Positions 22,932 through 24,818 of a stretch of 24,818 bases of DNA are shown here, piece after piece; position 1 is the stretch's first letter, and the number at the start of each line of letters is the position of its first letter. Source of the stretch: CAZCTC01 sp964501335 (GTDB lineage: Bacteria; Chloroflexota; Anaerolineae; B4-G1; SLSP01). The position numbers and the translations under genes are program-made. The stretch spans positions 1 to 24,818 of the forward strand of contig CAZCTC010000098.1 of assembly GCA_964501335.1 (NCBI GenBank), written 5' to 3'. The notes below the pieces were generated by a model that had not been told where the DNA came from, made no database searches, and worked only from the letters and a program-made list of their open reading frames with translations.

Positions 22932-24164
22932 ATGCACCTTACCCTAGAAGAACGCTCCTGGTTGCAGGGCGAAGCCGGCCCTGCCGTTCAACGCGCAGCG
23001 GAAATCGTCGTAGCGCTGGGACAGATCTACGACGCGGAACGGCTGATCCCGGTCGCCAGCGTGCAAATCTCCGGAGTCTCCTATCGCAACATCGGCGCCG
23101 CCGGACTGCGATTTCTCCGCCGCTGGGCCGAAGAAGGCGCCCGCGTCTCGGTCCCCACCACGCTCAACCCGACAGGAATGGATCTGGAACAGTGGCGGGA
23201 ACTGGGCTTTCACCCGGATTTCGCCGCTCGCCAGCTGGAAGTGGTCGACACTTTTGCCGCCATGGGCGTCGGTCAGGGCCATCCCCTGCCGACCTGTACC
23301 CCCTACGCCATCGGCAACCTCCCCCACTCCGGCGAATCGATTGCCTGGGCGGAATCCTCCGCCGTCGCTTATGCCAACAGCGTACTCGGAGCCCGCACCA
23401 ATCGCGAAGGCGGCCCCGGCGCCATAGCCGCCGCCATCCTGGGACGCACCGCCGCCTACGGGCTGCATCTGGATGCCAACCGCCGCGCCACGCTCCAGGT
23501 CGAAGTGACCGCCCAGCCGGTCACCCCTTCCGATTACAGCGCCCTGGGCGCCCTGGTGGGAAAAATCGCCGGCTCGCGGGTCCCCTGGTTCACCGGACTC
23601 CCCCTGGATCGGGACGATCCCCTGACCGTCCAAAAGCTCAAAGCCCTGGGAGCCGCCATGGCCGCGACAGGCGCCGTCGCTCTCTTTCATGTAGAAAAGA
23701 TCACCCCCGAAGCTCAGGACTTCACCTTGCTGGCCTCCGATGCCGAATCAATTCGCATCACCGATTTGCAACCTGGATATGCCGGTCTGAACGATCCCGA
23801 TGCCGGCCTGGATTTGATCTGGTTGGGCTGTCCTCACGCTTCGGTCAACGATCTCGCCCGAGTGGCCGAACTGCTGGTCGGTAAAAAAGTCTGCCTGCCG
23901 CTCTGGATTACAACTGCCCGGCCTCTGAGAGAGGCTGCGGCCCAAAACGGCACCCTGGCAATCCTGGAAGCGACCGGCGCCCGGGTGATCGCCGATGCCT
24001 GTGTGGCCATCGCCCCTGTCCGCGATCTCGGCTATCGTGCCGTTGCGACCAACTCCGCCAAAGGAGCCTACTACCTGCGCAATCTCGCCGGCGTCACTGT
24101 CCATTTCGGCACCCTGGAACAATGCGTCACCGCCGCTTTGACCGGGCGCTGGGAAACGGAGTAA
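22932..24164 (+). CDS. Aconitase X catalytic (large) subunit: phosphomevalonate or hydroxyproline dehydratase
   Basis: The 410-residue protein is the AcnX large domain, an iron-sulfur dehydratase. Three cysteines fit cluster ligands: Cys122 (TCTPYAIG), Cys300 (GCPHAS) and Cys357 (DACVAI). Other family landmarks are LTLEERSWLQGEAGPA at the start, VQISGVSYRNIG (44-55), TTLNPTGMD (76-84), GARTNREGGPGA (153-164) and the C-terminal TNSAKGAYYL (373-382). Known AcnX enzymes are the two-subunit mevalonate 5-phosphate dehydratase of archaea and cis-3-hydroxy-L-proline dehydratases of bacteria. The split large/small form here fits either, and no mevalonate or proline gene is in the window to decide. 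It lies 8 bases after coaE and 5 bases before the small subunit. The family call is sure; the substrate is not. Confidence 0.9.
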   Translation: MHLTLEERSWLQGEAGPAVQRAAEIVVALGQIYDAERLIPVASVQISGVSYRNIGAAGLRFLRRWAEEGARVSVPTTLNPTGMDLEQWRELGFHPDFAARQLEVVDTFAAMGVGQGHPLPTCTPYAIGNLPHSGESIAWAESSAVAYANSVLGARTNREGGPGAIAAAILGRTAAYGLHLDANRRATLQVEVTAQPVTPSDYSALGALVGKIAGSRVPWFTGLPLDRDDPLTVQKLKALGAAMAATGAVALFHVEKITPEAQDFTLLASDAESIRITDLQPGYAGLNDPDAGLDLIWLGCPHASVNDLARVAELLVGKKVCLPLWITTARPLREAAAQNGTLAILEATGARVIADACVAIAPVRDLGYRAVATNSAKGAYYLRNLAGVTVHFGTLEQCVTAALTGRWETE

Positions 24165-24169
24165 AAACA

Positions 24170-24589
24170 ATGGAACAAAGACCCTTGATTCTGGAAGGAC
24201 GCTGCATCAAAGCCGGCACAGCCGAAGGAGCGGCCCTGGTTTCTTCCGAACCGATCGGCTTTCTGGGGGGCGTCGATCCGGCAACGGGCATAGTAACGGA
24301 GAAGGGGCATCCCCTGGAGGGACAGTGTGTGGCCGGCAAAGTGCTCGTTTTCCCCACCGGCAAAGGAAGCACGGTAGGTTCCTATGTACTCTATCAACTG
24401 GCAGAAAATGGACTGGCACCGGCGGCCATCCTCAATGCCGAAAGTGAACCGATCGTAGCCGTCGGCGCCATTATCAGCGCGATCCCTATGGTCGATCATC
24501 TCCCGCTGGACCCTTTCAAAACCGGCGATGGGGTAAGGATAGAAGGCTCGAAAGTTATCCTATCCCCAACTACACCCGCCAATTATTAG
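24170..24589 (+). CDS. Aconitase X swivel (small) subunit
   Basis: This 139-residue protein is the small swivel-domain subunit (DUF126) that partners the AcnX large subunit. It has GGVDPATGIV (about 33-42), GHPLEGQCVAGKVLVFPTGKGSTVGSYVL with the conserved Gly-Lys-Gly-Ser loop that carries the catalytic serine in characterised members, and AILNAESEPIVAVGAIISAIP. I chose the ATG at 24170, because GGAG at 24158-24161 lies eight bases upstream and the protein then begins MEQRPLILEGR. A longer in-frame start 16 codons earlier would overlap the large-subunit gene and add unconserved residues. It lies 5 bases after the large-subunit stop, so the two are surely co-translated and form a heteromer. Confidence 0.9.
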   Translation: MEQRPLILEGRCIKAGTAEGAALVSSEPIGFLGGVDPATGIVTEKGHPLEGQCVAGKVLVFPTGKGSTVGSYVLYQLAENGLAPAAILNAESEPIVAVGAIISAIPMVDHLPLDPFKTGDGVRIEGSKVILSPTTPANY

Positions 24590-24634
24590 AGGATTGATTT
24601 CCATTTGTTCTTTCATCAACAACAATTAAAATAA

Positions 24635-24780
24635 CGACCTGTGCGGTTGTTCATGAGTATGGATTAAAAACGGTTTTTGCATCCCGCACCAGGTGCTTTC
24701 CCGGTAAAATGCGACGCGCTGGATAGAGGGAGAGCGTTATTTTTTATTCATATTTTCGGCGGCTTCTGAACTCGGATTTA
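24635..24780 (+). repeat. Intergenic repeat, copy D, hairpin decayed
   Basis: The 5' half is well kept: GACCTGTGCGGTTGTTC start, CATCCCGCACCAGG (24680-24693), CCCGGTAAAATGCGACGCG and GCTGGAT (24717-24723), then AGAGCGTTATTTTTTATTCATATTTT. Where the hairpin should be, only one arm-like piece (CGGCGGCTTCTGAA) is left and no complementary arm follows. The remaining bases to the window end (24781-24818) show nothing I recognise. Confidence 0.7.
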
Positions 24781-24818
24781 GATAAAAGAAAAGGGCGAGA
24801 GAACTTGCGTAATCTCGC

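Noticed and set aside
406..24780. Repeats as insertion sequences
   Set aside because: No transposase or RAYT-type gene lies in or near any copy, and no target-site duplication was evident. A non-autonomous element is still possible.

Overview
The window looks like a stretch of bacterial chromosome of roughly average to high G+C content, with consensus-like sigma-70 promoters (several clear TATAAT boxes) and Shine-Dalgarno starts. I think it comes from the Chloroflexota (Anaerolineae type). The reasons are the mix of a flavin-dependent thymidylate synthase, LiaF-type membrane proteins, paired zinc-ribbon membrane proteins of a type common in that phylum, a two-subunit aconitase-X enzyme and a stand-alone MEDS protein. 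That placement is inference; there is no rRNA or other marker here. I see no phage, insertion sequence, CRISPR array, tRNA or rRNA.

Layout, left to right. Bases 1-663 are non-coding and hold copies of an intergenic repeat. Then come a lipoprotein fused to a YhfC-type intramembrane protease (664-1845), tandem hairpins, and on the minus strand a 1627-residue thioester alpha-2-macroglobulin (1985-6868) that carries a six-helix membrane insertion. Next are three plus-strand envelope proteins (7141-9423): a LiaI/LiaF-type membrane protein, a LiaF-like protein with a C-terminal beta domain, and a membrane protein built from four tandem WWAxIP repeats. They may form an envelope-stress module. They are followed by an AlkZ-like winged-helix DNA glycosylase candidate (9675-10775), ThyX (11003-11632), an 11-or-so-helix membrane protein of unknown function (11698-13449) and a glycoside hydrolase family 31 enzyme (13677-15965).

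Two overlapping minus-strand genes (16002-18369) encode paralogous zinc-ribbon membrane proteins. Their promoter faces a 337-base non-coding stretch with a candidate small RNA or attenuator, then a MEDS sensory protein (18765-19469). A terminator abutting a promoter leads into an alpha/beta hydrolase (19586-20335), an ABC-F ATPase that may be translated from a leaderless mRNA (20368-22260), and a tight group of CoaE plus the large and small subunits of aconitase X (22318-24589).

The features most worth a second look are: (i) a repeat family of about 160 bases that lies only in intergenic gaps, on both strands, with a hairpin whose two arms differ between copies in compensating fashion; (ii) the alpha-2-macroglobulin with a polytopic membrane domain placed between its N-terminal macroglobulin part and its thioester part, followed by a Met-rich linker that may act as bait; (iii) the YhfC-lipoprotein fusion; (iv) the aconitase-X pair, which could be phosphomevalonate dehydratase or hydroxyproline dehydratase.
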